Source of the DNA: Enterobacter genomosp. O
GTDB lineage: Bacteria > Pseudomonadota > Gammaproteobacteria > Enterobacterales > Enterobacteriaceae
NCBI RefSeq assembly: GCF_001022965.1
Contig: NZ_LECZ01000027.1
Coordinates: 372,001 to 436,000 of the forward strand
Length of the DNA: 64,000 nucleotides
Direction: 5' to 3'
Below the pieces are notes generated by a model. It was not told the DNA's origin. It saw nothing but the letters and a program-made list of their open reading frames with translations, and made no database searches. Below, piece after piece: positions 17,543 to 26,363 of this stretch. The translations under genes and the position numbers were made by a program. Within the stretch, counting starts at the first letter, position 1; every line of letters begins with the position of its first letter.

Positions 17543-20500
17543 ACTTCAACGGCCCCCAGAAGATAGTGATGATGGCGATAGACATGGCTGATGATGCGGC
17601 ACATGGCTTCCAGCTGCGGTGGTATCTGATTGAACTGCCCGCCGTCGTCGAGCGTCAGCAGCCAGGTTTGAGCGTTCTGGCGAATATGGACGCGATTCCC
17701 CTCGACCAGGAAGCCCGGATTGCTGCTGTTGCTGAAATCCTGCGGCAGGCTGAAGACGGTAATTTTGTCTTTGTACGGTTTGCCCTGCCACGGGCAGAAC
17801 TGGGCGCAGTTGCCGCATTCGTTGCAGTAGGCGTCGAGGTGCAGCGTCTGAAAGCGGTTTTCGAAACCGGGGACGGCAATCGACACGTTGGCGCGGTTCG
17901 GGCAAACGTCCACGCATTTACTGCACACATAGTTGCATTCCAGGCAGCGTGCGGCTTCCTGAGCGACGAACGCATCGCGATCGTCTTTGCCTACGCTGGC
18001 GACCACAATGGCGCCTTTACGCCGGTACACTTCAGCGGGATCAACGTTGTTCCAGTGCTTGTTGCCATGATGGCTGCGGATATTTTCCCGGGCCAGAATC
18101 GTCTCCGTAGCCCGACGAGCGTTGCCGATGGCGGAAACAATTGAAGACGGTCCGCGCTGTACGTCGCCAATCAGGAATACACCCGGTTTGCGGGTTTCAC
18201 CATCGGCGTTCACCTCCGGCCAGCCGTGCGCGTCCAGCGGAATACCCATCGCGGCCAGCGCATCGCCGTCCTGTTGCTCACCAATGGCGGTAATCAACGT
18301 GTCGACCCGTAACGTACAGGTTTCTGCTGTCTCTACCGGGCGGCGACGGCCTTTTTCATCGATATCGCCCAGCGCCATTACGCGTACGGTTAACGTGCCG
18401 TCGGCATCGAATCGCTCTGGATTATTCAGGAAGCGGAAGGTAACACCATCGTGTACGGCTTCTTCATACTCTTCACGCCAGGCTGGCATCTCCTGCTGTG
18501 AACGGCGGTAGATGACTGTCGCTTGCTCAACGCCCGGTACGCGTAAGGCCGCACGGGCGCAGTCCATCGCGGTATTCCCCGCGCCAACGATAGCCACGTG
18601 CTTGCCTAACTGCAGATTATCGCCCCGGTTATATTCACGCAGGAAGGACAACGATTTACGCACGTTCGGGTTATCACCCTGGAGCTTCACGCCGCTGTTT
18701 TTATCGGTGCCGGTGCCGACCAGAACGTAGCGGAATCCCTGTTGCTGGAGCTTTTCCACCGTCAGGTGGGGGTCGCAGCCGTAGACAATATTGACGCCGT
18801 GACTCACCACAAAGTCGATATCCTGCTGGATAAGCTCTCCGGGGATACGGAACTGAGGAATAATGTTGCGCACCACGCCGCCCGCGTTAGCTTCGCGCTC
18901 GAATAACGTGACGCTGTAACCTTCGCGCGCAAGGAAATACCCCGCGGCCAGACCTGCGGGTCCCGCGCCAATCACCGCGACCGGGTGCTGGGTGCCTGAA
19001 CCGGCGGGTTTATGCCAGCGGCGCTGATATTCATCCCAGCCTTTTTCGAGGGCGATTTTCTTCAGTTCACGAATGTTCAGCGCGCTGTCGTAGTCGAGGC
19101 GCGTACAGTTGTACTGGCACTGATGGTCGCAAATATGGCCGGTAATCGCCGGCAGCGCGTTGCGCTGATAGATAAGCTCCAGCGCGTCAACGTAGCGCTG
19201 TTCGCCCATCAGCCGAATGTACTCGGGGATATCCTGCTTGATAGCACACGCGCTGACGCAGGGGGCGACGTAGCAGTCGGTCAACGGCAGCGTTTCACCC
19301 ACATCAATCCGGTCGTCCGGTTTCCAGTGCTTCTGGGTATACGCCATGCTGACCGCTTTTTCCGCCAGCGCGTTCAGGCGCTCAACGTCGACCTGCGTCA
19401 TCTGCCAGCCGTCGGCCTGTTCCAGCTCGCGCATGCATTCGCTTAAGCGCAGGTAGCCGCCGGGTTTCAGCAGATCGGTTGCCATGGTGATCGGTCGAAT
19501 GCCGGTCTCGAAAATATCGCGGATGTTGAGCTGGCTCGCGCCGCCGGAATAAGAAATCGGCAGTTTGCCATCAAACTCTCGCGACAGCAGGGCGGCGACG
19601 TTGATCGACAGCGGGAACAGCGCGCGCCCGGACATGTACATTTCGTCGCCGGGCAGCGCGCCTTTGTTGTTCACCGTACCAAGGGTGTTGGTTAACTTCA
19701 CGCCGAAGCCCAGATTCTTGCTTTTAGCGAGCGACATCAGGCGCTTGAGCATCGCCAGCGCCTGGTCGATTTTCAGGTCGTGGTCAAACGACGCTTCGTT
19801 CAGACCAATATAGCCAAAGCCGCAGGTATCGAGAATTTCACGCACCCGTTTGAACCCCAGCAGCGTCGGGTTGAGTTTCACAAAGGTATTCAGCTGCTTT
19901 TCTTCCAGCATATAGCGGCAGATCGCTTCAATTTCGTCCGGGGGGCAACCGTGCATCGTAGAGAGCGTCACGCTCTGAACCAGTTTTGCCGGAATGCGGC
20001 TCGCCAGCGCGGCTTTATCTGGGTGATGCAGTCGCAGCCAGCGGGCCAGCGTGTCGCGATACCGGGCAAATTTCGGCTGCGAACCCGCGTTCATCATATT
20101 GTCGATAAACTGCTGCATTGGCGGCTCTTTTATGCCCTCGAGGTTATAGCCAACGCTCATATTGAAGATAAACGACTTACCGTCTTTGAACGGCGTCAGC
20201 GGCAGGATCTCCTCCAGCAGGTGCAGAATAAACCACGCCTTCATGTACTCATCCCAGGCTTTCAGCAGGGTAAATTCAGTGGACCATTCGGTGTTGAAGC
20301 ATTCGTCTTCGGCATCAATACAGGGTTTTTCCAGCTCCAGGCGGTCGAGGATTTGTACCGTTTTCAGTTCGATAAACCGCCCGCCGGTGAGCCAGGAGGT
20401 AATAATGTTTTGCGCCAGCTGGGTATGCGGACCCGCAGCCGGGCCAATCGGCGTGGCGCAGGTTTCACCAAATACGCTCACCTTATACGGGGCGTGCGCT

Positions 20501-20610
20501 GAATAAAACTGCTGCTCCGGAATACCAAAGATGGAACGATGATTCTGGTATTCATCAACAATACGCGTTAAGAGTTCCTCAAACGGAACGGGACGCATGA
20601 TATCGCCCAT
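17539..20610 (-). CDS. ygfK: YgfK, large flavo-iron-sulfur oxidoreductase of urate catabolism
   Basis: 1023 residues, collinear with E. coli YgfK (~1032). Residues 1-430 form a dihydroorotate dehydrogenase-like barrel (GPAAGPHTQLAQN, FIFNMSVGYNLEGI, GVKLTNTLGT). The middle is GltD-like: CYVAPCVSACAIKQDIP and CDHQCQYNC for Fe-S, VAVIGAGPAGLAAGY for FAD, AIVGAGNTAMDCA for NADP(H). The C-terminal ferredoxin domain has CLECNYVCSKCVDVCP and CNECGNCAQFCP. The domain set suggests reduction of a ring substrate with electrons from NAD(P)H or ferredoxin. It is first in the ygfK-ssnA unit, behind a sigma-54 promoter. Confidence 0.92.
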   Translation of the reverse strand: MGDIMRPVPFEELLTRIVDEYQNHRSIFGIPEQQFYSAHAPYKVSVFGETCATPIGPAAGPHTQLAQNIITSWLTGGRFIELKTVQILDRLELEKPCIDAEDECFNTEWSTEFTLLKAWDEYMKAWFILHLLEEILPLTPFKDGKSFIFNMSVGYNLEGIKEPPMQQFIDNMMNAGSQPKFARYRDTLARWLRLHHPDKAALASRIPAKLVQSVTLSTMHGCPPDEIEAICRYMLEEKQLNTFVKLNPTLLGFKRVREILDTCGFGYIGLNEASFDHDLKIDQALAMLKRLMSLAKSKNLGFGVKLTNTLGTVNNKGALPGDEMYMSGRALFPLSINVAALLSREFDGKLPISYSGGASQLNIRDIFETGIRPITMATDLLKPGGYLRLSECMRELEQADGWQMTQVDVERLNALAEKAVSMAYTQKHWKPDDRIDVGETLPLTDCYVAPCVSACAIKQDIPEYIRLMGEQRYVDALELIYQRNALPAITGHICDHQCQYNCTRLDYDSALNIRELKKIALEKGWDEYQRRWHKPAGSGTQHPVAVIGAGPAGLAAGYFLAREGYSVTLFEREANAGGVVRNIIPQFRIPGELIQQDIDFVVSHGVNIVYGCDPHLTVEKLQQQGFRYVLVGTGTDKNSGVKLQGDNPNVRKSLSFLREYNRGDNLQLGKHVAIVGAGNTAMDCARAALRVPGVEQATVIYRRSQQEMPAWREEYEEAVHDGVTFRFLNNPERFDADGTLTVRVMALGDIDEKGRRRPVETAETCTLRVDTLITAIGEQQDGDALAAMGIPLDAHGWPEVNADGETRKPGVFLIGDVQRGPSSIVSAIGNARRATETILARENIRSHHGNKHWNNVDPAEVYRRKGAIVVASVGKDDRDAFVAQEAARCLECNYVCSKCVDVCPNRANVSIAVPGFENRFQTLHLDAYCNECGNCAQFCPWQGKPYKDKITVFSLPQDFSNSSNPGFLVEGNRVHIRQNAQTWLLTLDDGGQFNQIPPQLEAMCRIISHVYRHHHYLLGAVEV

Positions 20611-20685
20611 AATCCTCTCCTTAGACTTACCTGTTAAATCATAGTGGTCGGTATTGCGATAATTCCGACGGGTAAGGGGAGCTCA

Positions 20686-20700
20686 GCAACAATCACGCCA
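20686..20700 (-). promoter_or_regulatory. Sigma-54 promoter for ygfK-ssnA
   Basis: The minus strand reads TGGCGTGATTGTTGCT, against the consensus TGGCACG-N4-TTGCW: a complete -12 TTGC and a -24 TGGC with two changes after it, at exact spacing. Transcription would begin near 20675, 65 bp before the ygfK start codon. Confidence 0.75.
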
Positions 20701-20852
20701 GAAATTGGATTCATAGACGGAATCGGTATAAAAACGTGAGGAAAGTCTAAAGTTAAAACGGCTTCAGAGAGAGAGGCTGGGTCATTGGTGAGAATTAAAA
20801 TCACTCACCTGAAGGGCGTTTTTTTATTTCTCAAAAACGACAGCGCCCTATC

Positions 20853-20868
20853 AAATTGATAATATCAT
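20853..20868. promoter_or_regulatory. Candidate activator (YgeV) site upstream of ygfK
   Basis: AAATTGATAATATCAT contains the perfect palindrome TGATAATATCA and differs at one base from AAATTGATAAAATCAT upstream of ygeW. It lies 153-168 bp upstream of the ygfK sigma-54 promoter and overlaps the 3' end of mocA. Confidence 0.6.
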
Positions 20869-21449
20869 TTGCGCAAATCTTTATTTTCACCCTTATTGAG
20901 TCGGCTATAATCTTCCGGTGTATCAATATCGAGAACGATCGCTGGATTATTGAGCGGGATCTGTCGGCAGGGGCCGGTGAGCAGCGACTGGCGTACCGAT
21001 GTCTGCTGTTCTCCGCTTAAACAGCGCCGCAAATTGCTGGTGGATGTGAGAATCGGGTGCCCCGGAACCCCGCCGTAATAGGGCATCAGCGTGCCTTCGA
21101 AGCGCTGTTCCCACAGGCCATGAAAAATAGCATCGTCAAGGCACGGCAGGTCTCCGTGGGTGATAAAACAATAGTCATGACGTAATGCCTGAAGACCCGC
21201 TTTTACCGAAGAATAGAGCCCCTGGCGGAAGTCAGGATTATAAACGAGCGTCAGGTTCGGGACCGATGAATATCGCTCAATTAGCTCTTGATGGCGAAAC
21301 CCGATCGCTAAAATAATGTGCGAGCAGCAGCGTCGCGCATTTTTAATACTTGCATCAAGTATTGTGCCACCTTGCCAGGGTAACATCATTTTCCATTGCC
21401 CCATCCGGGAGGACAGCCCCGCGGCGGTAATAATACAATCGACCTGCAT
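20865..21449 (-). CDS. mocA: MocA, molybdenum cofactor cytidylyltransferase
   Basis: 194 residues with an N-terminal nucleotidyltransferase fold: TAAGLSSRMGQWKMMLPW is the LxxG-x3-RMG-x4-LPW signature of MobA/MocA enzymes, and FITHGDLPCLDD has the metal-binding Asp. It joins CMP to molybdopterin to make MCD, the cofactor form used by xanthine dehydrogenase-type enzymes, so it serves the hydroxylase in this island. It is divergent from yqeC with only ~30 bp between start codons, and its end lies about 250 bp before ygfK. Confidence 0.9.
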   Translation of the reverse strand: MQVDCIITAAGLSSRMGQWKMMLPWQGGTILDASIKNARRCCSHIILAIGFRHQELIERYSSVPNLTLVYNPDFRQGLYSSVKAGLQALRHDYCFITHGDLPCLDDAIFHGLWEQRFEGTLMPYYGGVPGHPILTSTSNLRRCLSGEQQTSVRQSLLTGPCRQIPLNNPAIVLDIDTPEDYSRLNKGENKDLRK

Positions 21450-21481
21450 TTTTGCTCCTGAATAGAGAGATAATGCGCAAC

Positions 21482-22240
21482 ATGGAAAATATACCGCACG
21501 CTGACGAGCTGTTATGTGATTTAAACGCCACTGCCGGCCCTTTGCTGATCGCCGCCGTGGGAGCGGGTGGCAAAACCAGCACCTTGTTCTGGCTGGCAGA
21601 GCTGTTTCAGCAGGCGGGGCGGCGCGTGTTGCTGACCACCACTACCCACATGTTTCTCCCCCGCACGCTGCCGGTGACCCTCTGTCGCGACCCGCATGCG
21701 CTGCCCGCCGCGTTCTGGCAGCGGCCGCTACAGGCGTGTTTTTCCGCCTGGCTGCCGGAAGCGGGAAAGGTCAGAGGCTTCACGCCAGCGCAGCTGGATG
21801 CGCTCATGGCGAGCGGCCAGCCGGACGTCGTGCTGGTAGAAGCTGACGGCGCTCACGGTTTTGCACTTAAAGCGCCGGATGTGCACGAACCTTGCATCCC
21901 TAATTCCTGCTGTTGCGTAGTTGCCGTTACCGGAGCGGGGATGCTCGGGAAACCCGTTGGTCCAGCCGCTGTCCACCGCTGGCCACTTTTTTCCAGCATC
22001 ACCGGCGCCACGGCGCATGACGCGCTGACGTGGCCGATGCTGCATCGCCTGGTTCAGCATCCGGAAGGGGCGTTTAAAGGCGCGCCGACGGGCTGTCGGC
22101 GTATCTGGCTGCTCAACCAGCTTTCTCAAAATGAGAATTTGCAGCCTGGCAATTTGATAATGAGAAAGGACGTTGACGCTATCTGGGCCGGTTCGGTCCA
22201 GTCGCGTCCGGCGATTACGCGCAGACGAGTGAGAAAGTGA
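21482..22240 (+). CDS. yqeC: YqeC, selenium-dependent molybdenum hydroxylase accessory protein
   Basis: About 252 residues with a P-loop-like AAVGAGGKTSTLFWLA near the N-terminus and VVLVEADGAHGFALKAP in the middle, both typical of the YqeC family. YqeC and YqeB are marker proteins for hydroxylases that carry a labile selenium on the Mo cofactor; their exact roles are not settled. Starts at ATG 21473, ATG 21482 and TTG 21452 are all in frame; AGAGA at 21465-21469 favours 21482. It is followed by yqeB with a 42-bp gap. Confidence 0.85.
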   Translation: MENIPHADELLCDLNATAGPLLIAAVGAGGKTSTLFWLAELFQQAGRRVLLTTTTHMFLPRTLPVTLCRDPHALPAAFWQRPLQACFSAWLPEAGKVRGFTPAQLDALMASGQPDVVLVEADGAHGFALKAPDVHEPCIPNSCCCVVAVTGAGMLGKPVGPAAVHRWPLFSSITGATAHDALTWPMLHRLVQHPEGAFKGAPTGCRRIWLLNQLSQNENLQPGNLIMRKDVDAIWAGSVQSRPAITRRRVRK

Positions 22241-22282
22241 CTCCATTCTGGGGTAATGAAGGGATATCCATTTGAGGTTGTT

Positions 22283-23908
22283 ATGAATATTTTCTCAGAA
22301 GCGGCAAGACTCGAAGCACAAAACCGCCCGTTCGCGCTGGCACAGATCGTCGACAGCCGTGGTTCCACTCCCCGACATTCCGCACAGATGCTGGTTCGTG
22401 ATGATGGCAGCATTGTCGGCACCATCGGCGGCGGCATGGTCGAACGCCGGGTGATTGATGAAGCGCTTGATGCCCTGCGTGAAAAGGCCTCGCGCATGTT
22501 TCATGGCCGAATGACGCGCACCGGGGCCGATGCGGTGGGCTCGGACTGCGGCGGCGCGATGTCGGTATACATCAGCGTTCATGGGCTGCGTCCCAGGCTG
22601 GTGTTGATTGGTGCCGGGCATGTGAATCGCGCCGTAGCGCACAGCGCTGCGCTGCTCGGTTTTGAGCTCGCGGTGGCGGATATTTATCCGGAAAGCCTTA
22701 ATCCTGAACGTTTCCCGCCGTTCACCCAGCTGGTACACGCCGAGAGCTTTGGCGCAGCCGTCGATAAGCTGGCCGTTCAGCCAGATAACTATGTCCTGAT
22801 CGCCACCAATAACCAGGATCGCGAAGCGCTGGATAAGCTGGCCGTACTGCCTACCGCCTGGCTGGGGCTTCTGGCCAGCCGTCGCAAGGTACAGGTGTTT
22901 TTACGCCAGCTGCGCGAAAACGGCGTCGCGGAGGAGCATATCGCCCGGCTGCACGCGCCGGTGGGCTACAACATTGGCGCTGAGACGCCGAATGAAATCG
23001 CCATCAGCGTGCTGGCGGAGATCTTACAGGTCAAAAATAACGCGCCGGGCGGGCTGATGATGGCCAGCGACTCTCCCACTCAGCCGCTGCGGGTGGCCAT
23101 TCGCGGGGCGGGGGATATTGCGACGGGCGTGGCGCTGCGGCTGTGGCACGCCGGGTTTAAAGTGGTGATGCTGGAGGTGGAGAAACCGACGGTGATCCGC
23201 CGTACCGTGGCCTTTGCCCAGGCGGTTTTTGACGGAGAAATGACGGTAGAAGGCGTGACCGCGCTCCGCGTCGATTCCGTCCAGGAGGCGATTCAGGTGG
23301 CGGATAACGGTGTGATTCCCGTGTTGGTTGATCCGCTGTGTGAATCGCTGCGTGAGCTGAATCCTGGCTGTGTGGTCGATGCCATCCTCGCGAAAGAAAA
23401 CCTGGGTACCCACTGCGGGCTGGCGCCGTCGGTCATTGCGCTGGGGCCGGGCTTTTGCGCGGGTATCGACTGCCATGCGGTGATTGAAACCAACCGTGGG
23501 CACTGGCTGGGTCAGGTTATCTATCAGGGCCGCGCGCAGGACAACACCGGCGTACCGGGTAACATTATGGGGCATACTGCAAAACGGGTGATCCGCGCGC
23601 CCGGCGCGGGGGTGATGCGCTCGCGCGTGAAGTTGGGCGATATCGTCGAAGAGGGCGAGGTGATTGCCACCGTCGGCGAGACGGAGATTCAGGCACCGCT
23701 CAGCGGCATGGTGCGCGGGCTGCTGAACGACGGTCTGGTGGTGGATAGTGGTTTTAAAATCAGCGATATTGACCCACGCGGCGATAAGGCTGACTACACC
23801 AGCGTATCGGATAAGGCGAGGGCGATTGGCGGTGGCGTGCTGGAAGCGCTGATGACGCTAACAAACCAGCGTATTAAACAGCAAAATCGTTGCCCGGTTG
23901 AGGCGTAA
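22283..23908 (+). CDS. yqeB: YqeB, XdhC/CoxI-like maturation protein of selenium-dependent hydroxylases
   Basis: 541 residues, the same as E. coli YqeB. The N-terminal half is XdhC/CoxI-like (ALAQIVDSRGSTPRH, GTIGGGMVERRVIDEAL) with a Rossmann fold (RLVLIGAGHVNRAV). The C-terminal half is the EF2563 domain found with selenium-dependent Mo hydroxylases (AIRGAGDIATGVALRL, IALGPGFCAGIDCHAVIETN). It is thought to insert sulfur or selenium into the Mo cofactor. GAGG at 22274-22277 fixes the start at ATG 22283. It converges with yqeA across a strong hairpin. Confidence 0.9.
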   Translation: MNIFSEAARLEAQNRPFALAQIVDSRGSTPRHSAQMLVRDDGSIVGTIGGGMVERRVIDEALDALREKASRMFHGRMTRTGADAVGSDCGGAMSVYISVHGLRPRLVLIGAGHVNRAVAHSAALLGFELAVADIYPESLNPERFPPFTQLVHAESFGAAVDKLAVQPDNYVLIATNNQDREALDKLAVLPTAWLGLLASRRKVQVFLRQLRENGVAEEHIARLHAPVGYNIGAETPNEIAISVLAEILQVKNNAPGGLMMASDSPTQPLRVAIRGAGDIATGVALRLWHAGFKVVMLEVEKPTVIRRTVAFAQAVFDGEMTVEGVTALRVDSVQEAIQVADNGVIPVLVDPLCESLRELNPGCVVDAILAKENLGTHCGLAPSVIALGPGFCAGIDCHAVIETNRGHWLGQVIYQGRAQDNTGVPGNIMGHTAKRVIRAPGAGVMRSRVKLGDIVEEGEVIATVGETEIQAPLSGMVRGLLNDGLVVDSGFKISDIDPRGDKADYTSVSDKARAIGGGVLEALMTLTNQRIKQQNRCPVEA

Positions 23909-23912
23909 GTCA

Positions 23913-23944
23913 ACGCCGGGGCGGCTCAAAACCCGCCCCGGCGT
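23913..23944. terminator. Strong bidirectional hairpin between yqeB and yqeA
   Basis: ACGCCGGGGCGG (23913-23924) and CCGCCCCGGCGT (23933-23944) are perfect 12-bp arms around an 8-base loop (CTCAAAAC). Convergent genes end 5 and 24 bp away. A U-rich stretch (TCACTTCTTGTGG) follows on the plus strand. Confidence 0.75.
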
Positions 23945-23967
23945 CACTTCTTGTGGTCGGTCGACGT

Positions 23968-24900
23968 TTACCCTTCGATAATCGTGCCGGTTTTTCCTTC
24001 AATACCTTCTTTCGCTTTGCTCAATACGGTAATCAATGCTTTACGCCCCGGACGAGAGCGGGCAAAGGAGGCTGCGGCCTCCACTTTCGGCAGCATAGAG
24101 CCTTTGGCAAAGTGGCCCTCGGCAATAAAACGGTCGGCATCGCCTAAGGTGAGTTTATCCAGACACTGTTCGTTGGGTTTCCCAAAGTTAATCGCCACTT
24201 TCTCCACAGCGGTCAAAATGATGAGCATGTCGGCATCAATCATCGCCGCCAGCTTCGCGCTAGCCCAGTCTTTATCAATGACCGCGCTGGCGCCGCGAAG
24301 ATGATTCCCCTCGCGGATCACCGGGATCCCGCCGCCACCGGCGGCGATCACCACATGGCAGGCATCTATCAACGCCTTCACCGTCTCTTTTTCAATAATA
24401 TCGACAGGCTGCGGCGAGGCGACCACGCGACGATATCCGCGCCCGGCGTCCTCTTTCAGGATATCGCCTTTCAGGGCCAGCTGTTCCGCTTCTTCTTTGC
24501 TAAAGAAGGAGCCGATAGGCTTGGTTGGGTTGCTGAACGCCGGATCGTTGGCGTCGACTTCCACCTGGGTAATCAGCGTGGCGACCGGAATATGCATATT
24601 GCGCGACAAAAGCTCCTCGCGCAGCGCATTTTGCAGGTCATAACCGATATAGCCCTGGCTCAGCGCCACGCACACCGACATCGGCAGCATTGGGGTATGG
24701 GCATCGGTTTTGGCGGCCGCTTCAAAGGCCTGGTTGATCATCCCTACCTGCGGGCCGTTGCCGTGCGTCACCACCACCTGGTGGCCGTGAGCAATCAGGT
24801 CGACGATGGCCTGCGCGGTTTGTTTAACCGCCTGCATTTGCCCGGCCAGGTCGTCGCCCAGCGCGTTTCCGCCTAGCGCGAGTACAATTTTTTTACTCAT
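23968..24900 (-). CDS. yqeA: YqeA, carbamate kinase
   Basis: 310 residues with the amino-acid kinase fold: LALGGNALGDDLAGQ, VTHGNGPQVGMINQAF, AAGGGGIPVIREG and DKDWASAKLAAMIDAD, all carbamate kinase signatures. It moves phosphate from carbamoyl phosphate to ADP, giving ATP, CO2 and NH3. As the last gene of ygeW-ygeX-ygeY-hyuA-yqeA it can harvest ATP from carbamoyl phosphate released by the YgeW transcarbamoylase-like protein. The gap to hyuA is 12 bp. Confidence 0.93.
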   Translation of the reverse strand: MSKKIVLALGGNALGDDLAGQMQAVKQTAQAIVDLIAHGHQVVVTHGNGPQVGMINQAFEAAAKTDAHTPMLPMSVCVALSQGYIGYDLQNALREELLSRNMHIPVATLITQVEVDANDPAFSNPTKPIGSFFSKEEAEQLALKGDILKEDAGRGYRRVVASPQPVDIIEKETVKALIDACHVVIAAGGGGIPVIREGNHLRGASAVIDKDWASAKLAAMIDADMLIILTAVEKVAINFGKPNEQCLDKLTLGDADRFIAEGHFAKGSMLPKVEAAASFARSRPGRKALITVLSKAKEGIEGKTGTIIEG

Positions 24901-24912
24901 GACATCCTCTCT

Positions 24913-26319
24913 TTAAGATGATATTCCGCTCATGGGGATCGGAGCGGAAGAAAAAGGAGCGCGACGCAGGAAACGGCCCTGTCCGGCGACGCCGCTAAAG
25001 CTCCCATTGCTGAAAATCACCCGGCCGTGCGACAGCGTCTGGCAAATGGAGCCCTGACAGATAAACCCTTCCCACGGTGAATAGTCGGCGTTGTCGTGCA
25101 GCATTTCGTGACGAATGGTGGTGGTGCGGCGCGGGTCGATAATCACCACGTCGCCGTCCGCGCCCGGCGTCAGCACGCCTTTTTGCGGCCACAGGCCGAA
25201 CAGCTTCGCCGGGTTGGCGCTGGTGAGCGCCACAAAATGCTCGGGCGTGATGCGTCCGGTCATTACCCCGTGGGAGAACAGCAGCAGCAGACGGTTTTCC
25301 ACCCCCGGCAGGCCGTTCGGGCAGCGGCTAAAATCGCCGTTTGATAAATGCTGACGCTGGGCCATCGAAAAGGCACAGTGGTCAGTGGCCATCACATCGA
25401 TCGAACCGTCGCTCACCCCGCACCACAGCGCGTCATTGTTACTGGCGTTGCGCAGCGGCGGGCTGAGCAGATACTTCAGCGCATCCTCGCGTTCATAGCA
25501 GCGGTCATCGAGCAGCAGATACTGCGGGCAGGTTTCAACCCATACCGGCTGATGACGTGAACGCGCCAGCTTCAGGTATTCCAGCCCCAGCCCGTTCGAC
25601 AGGTGCACAATGTACAGCGGCGCGTTACCGGCGAGCTGCGCGAGGTTAATCATCCGGGCGATAGCCTCCGCCTCGCACTCCAGCGGCCGACTCAGGGCGT
25701 GATAGCGGGGCGCGGTTTTTCCCTGGGCCAGAAACTCAGAGCGTTTAAGGGCAATGGCCGCGTCGTTTTCCGGGTGTACGGTGGTGAGCGCGCCGGCGGC
25801 GTGCAGATGACGCATCGCCTGCAGCACATCGTCGTCGCTCAGCTTGTACTGGTAGGTTAAATAGAGCTTAAAGCTGCTGATCCCCGCATCGACCATCATG
25901 GGAATTTCATCGAGAATGGCGTGGTGGATGTGCTGAATGACGCCGTGAAAGCTGTAGTCAATCACCGCTTTGTAGGCGGCGTAGCCGTGATAGGTTTCCA
26001 GTTGGTGACGTAATCGGCAGCCTGGCGGGCCAAATCCCATATGATCGACGATGGTGGTCGTACCGCCGCAGGCTGCCGCGCGGGTGCCGGTAAAGAAATC
26101 GTCACAGCTGCGGGCCAGGCCGGTATCAATATTGAAATGGGTATGAACATCAACGCCGCCGGGCATTACGTAGCAGCCGCTGGCGTCGATCGTTTCACAG
26201 GGTTGTTCAACTGTGATGTTATCGGCCAGCTGGCTAACGAGGCCGTTTTCAATCAGCAGGTCCTGCCTGGCTCGTCCGTCGGCGTTGACGACGGTGCCGT
26301 TTTTAATCAGTACGCGCAT
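24913..26319 (-). CDS. hyuA: HyuA, D-hydantoinase/dihydropyrimidinase-type amidohydrolase
   Basis: 468 residues, cyclic amidohydrolase family. Binuclear metal ligands are visible: GGVDVHTHFNID (HxH), ISSFKLYLTY with the Lys that is carboxylated, TVHPENDAA, IVHLSNGLGLEY and MATDHCAFSMAQ (Asp). E. coli HyuA opens aryl-hydantoins in vitro; in this cluster it more likely opens a hydantoin-like purine breakdown product, an inference from context. It sits between ygeY (44-bp gap) and yqeA. Confidence 0.9.
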   Translation of the reverse strand: MRVLIKNGTVVNADGRARQDLLIENGLVSQLADNITVEQPCETIDASGCYVMPGGVDVHTHFNIDTGLARSCDDFFTGTRAAACGGTTTIVDHMGFGPPGCRLRHQLETYHGYAAYKAVIDYSFHGVIQHIHHAILDEIPMMVDAGISSFKLYLTYQYKLSDDDVLQAMRHLHAAGALTTVHPENDAAIALKRSEFLAQGKTAPRYHALSRPLECEAEAIARMINLAQLAGNAPLYIVHLSNGLGLEYLKLARSRHQPVWVETCPQYLLLDDRCYEREDALKYLLSPPLRNASNNDALWCGVSDGSIDVMATDHCAFSMAQRQHLSNGDFSRCPNGLPGVENRLLLLFSHGVMTGRITPEHFVALTSANPAKLFGLWPQKGVLTPGADGDVVIIDPRRTTTIRHEMLHDNADYSPWEGFICQGSICQTLSHGRVIFSNGSFSGVAGQGRFLRRAPFSSAPIPMSGISS

Positions 26320-26363
26320 ATAAACTCCAGATTCCCGCCGCGAACGGCGGGAGGAATAGCGGA

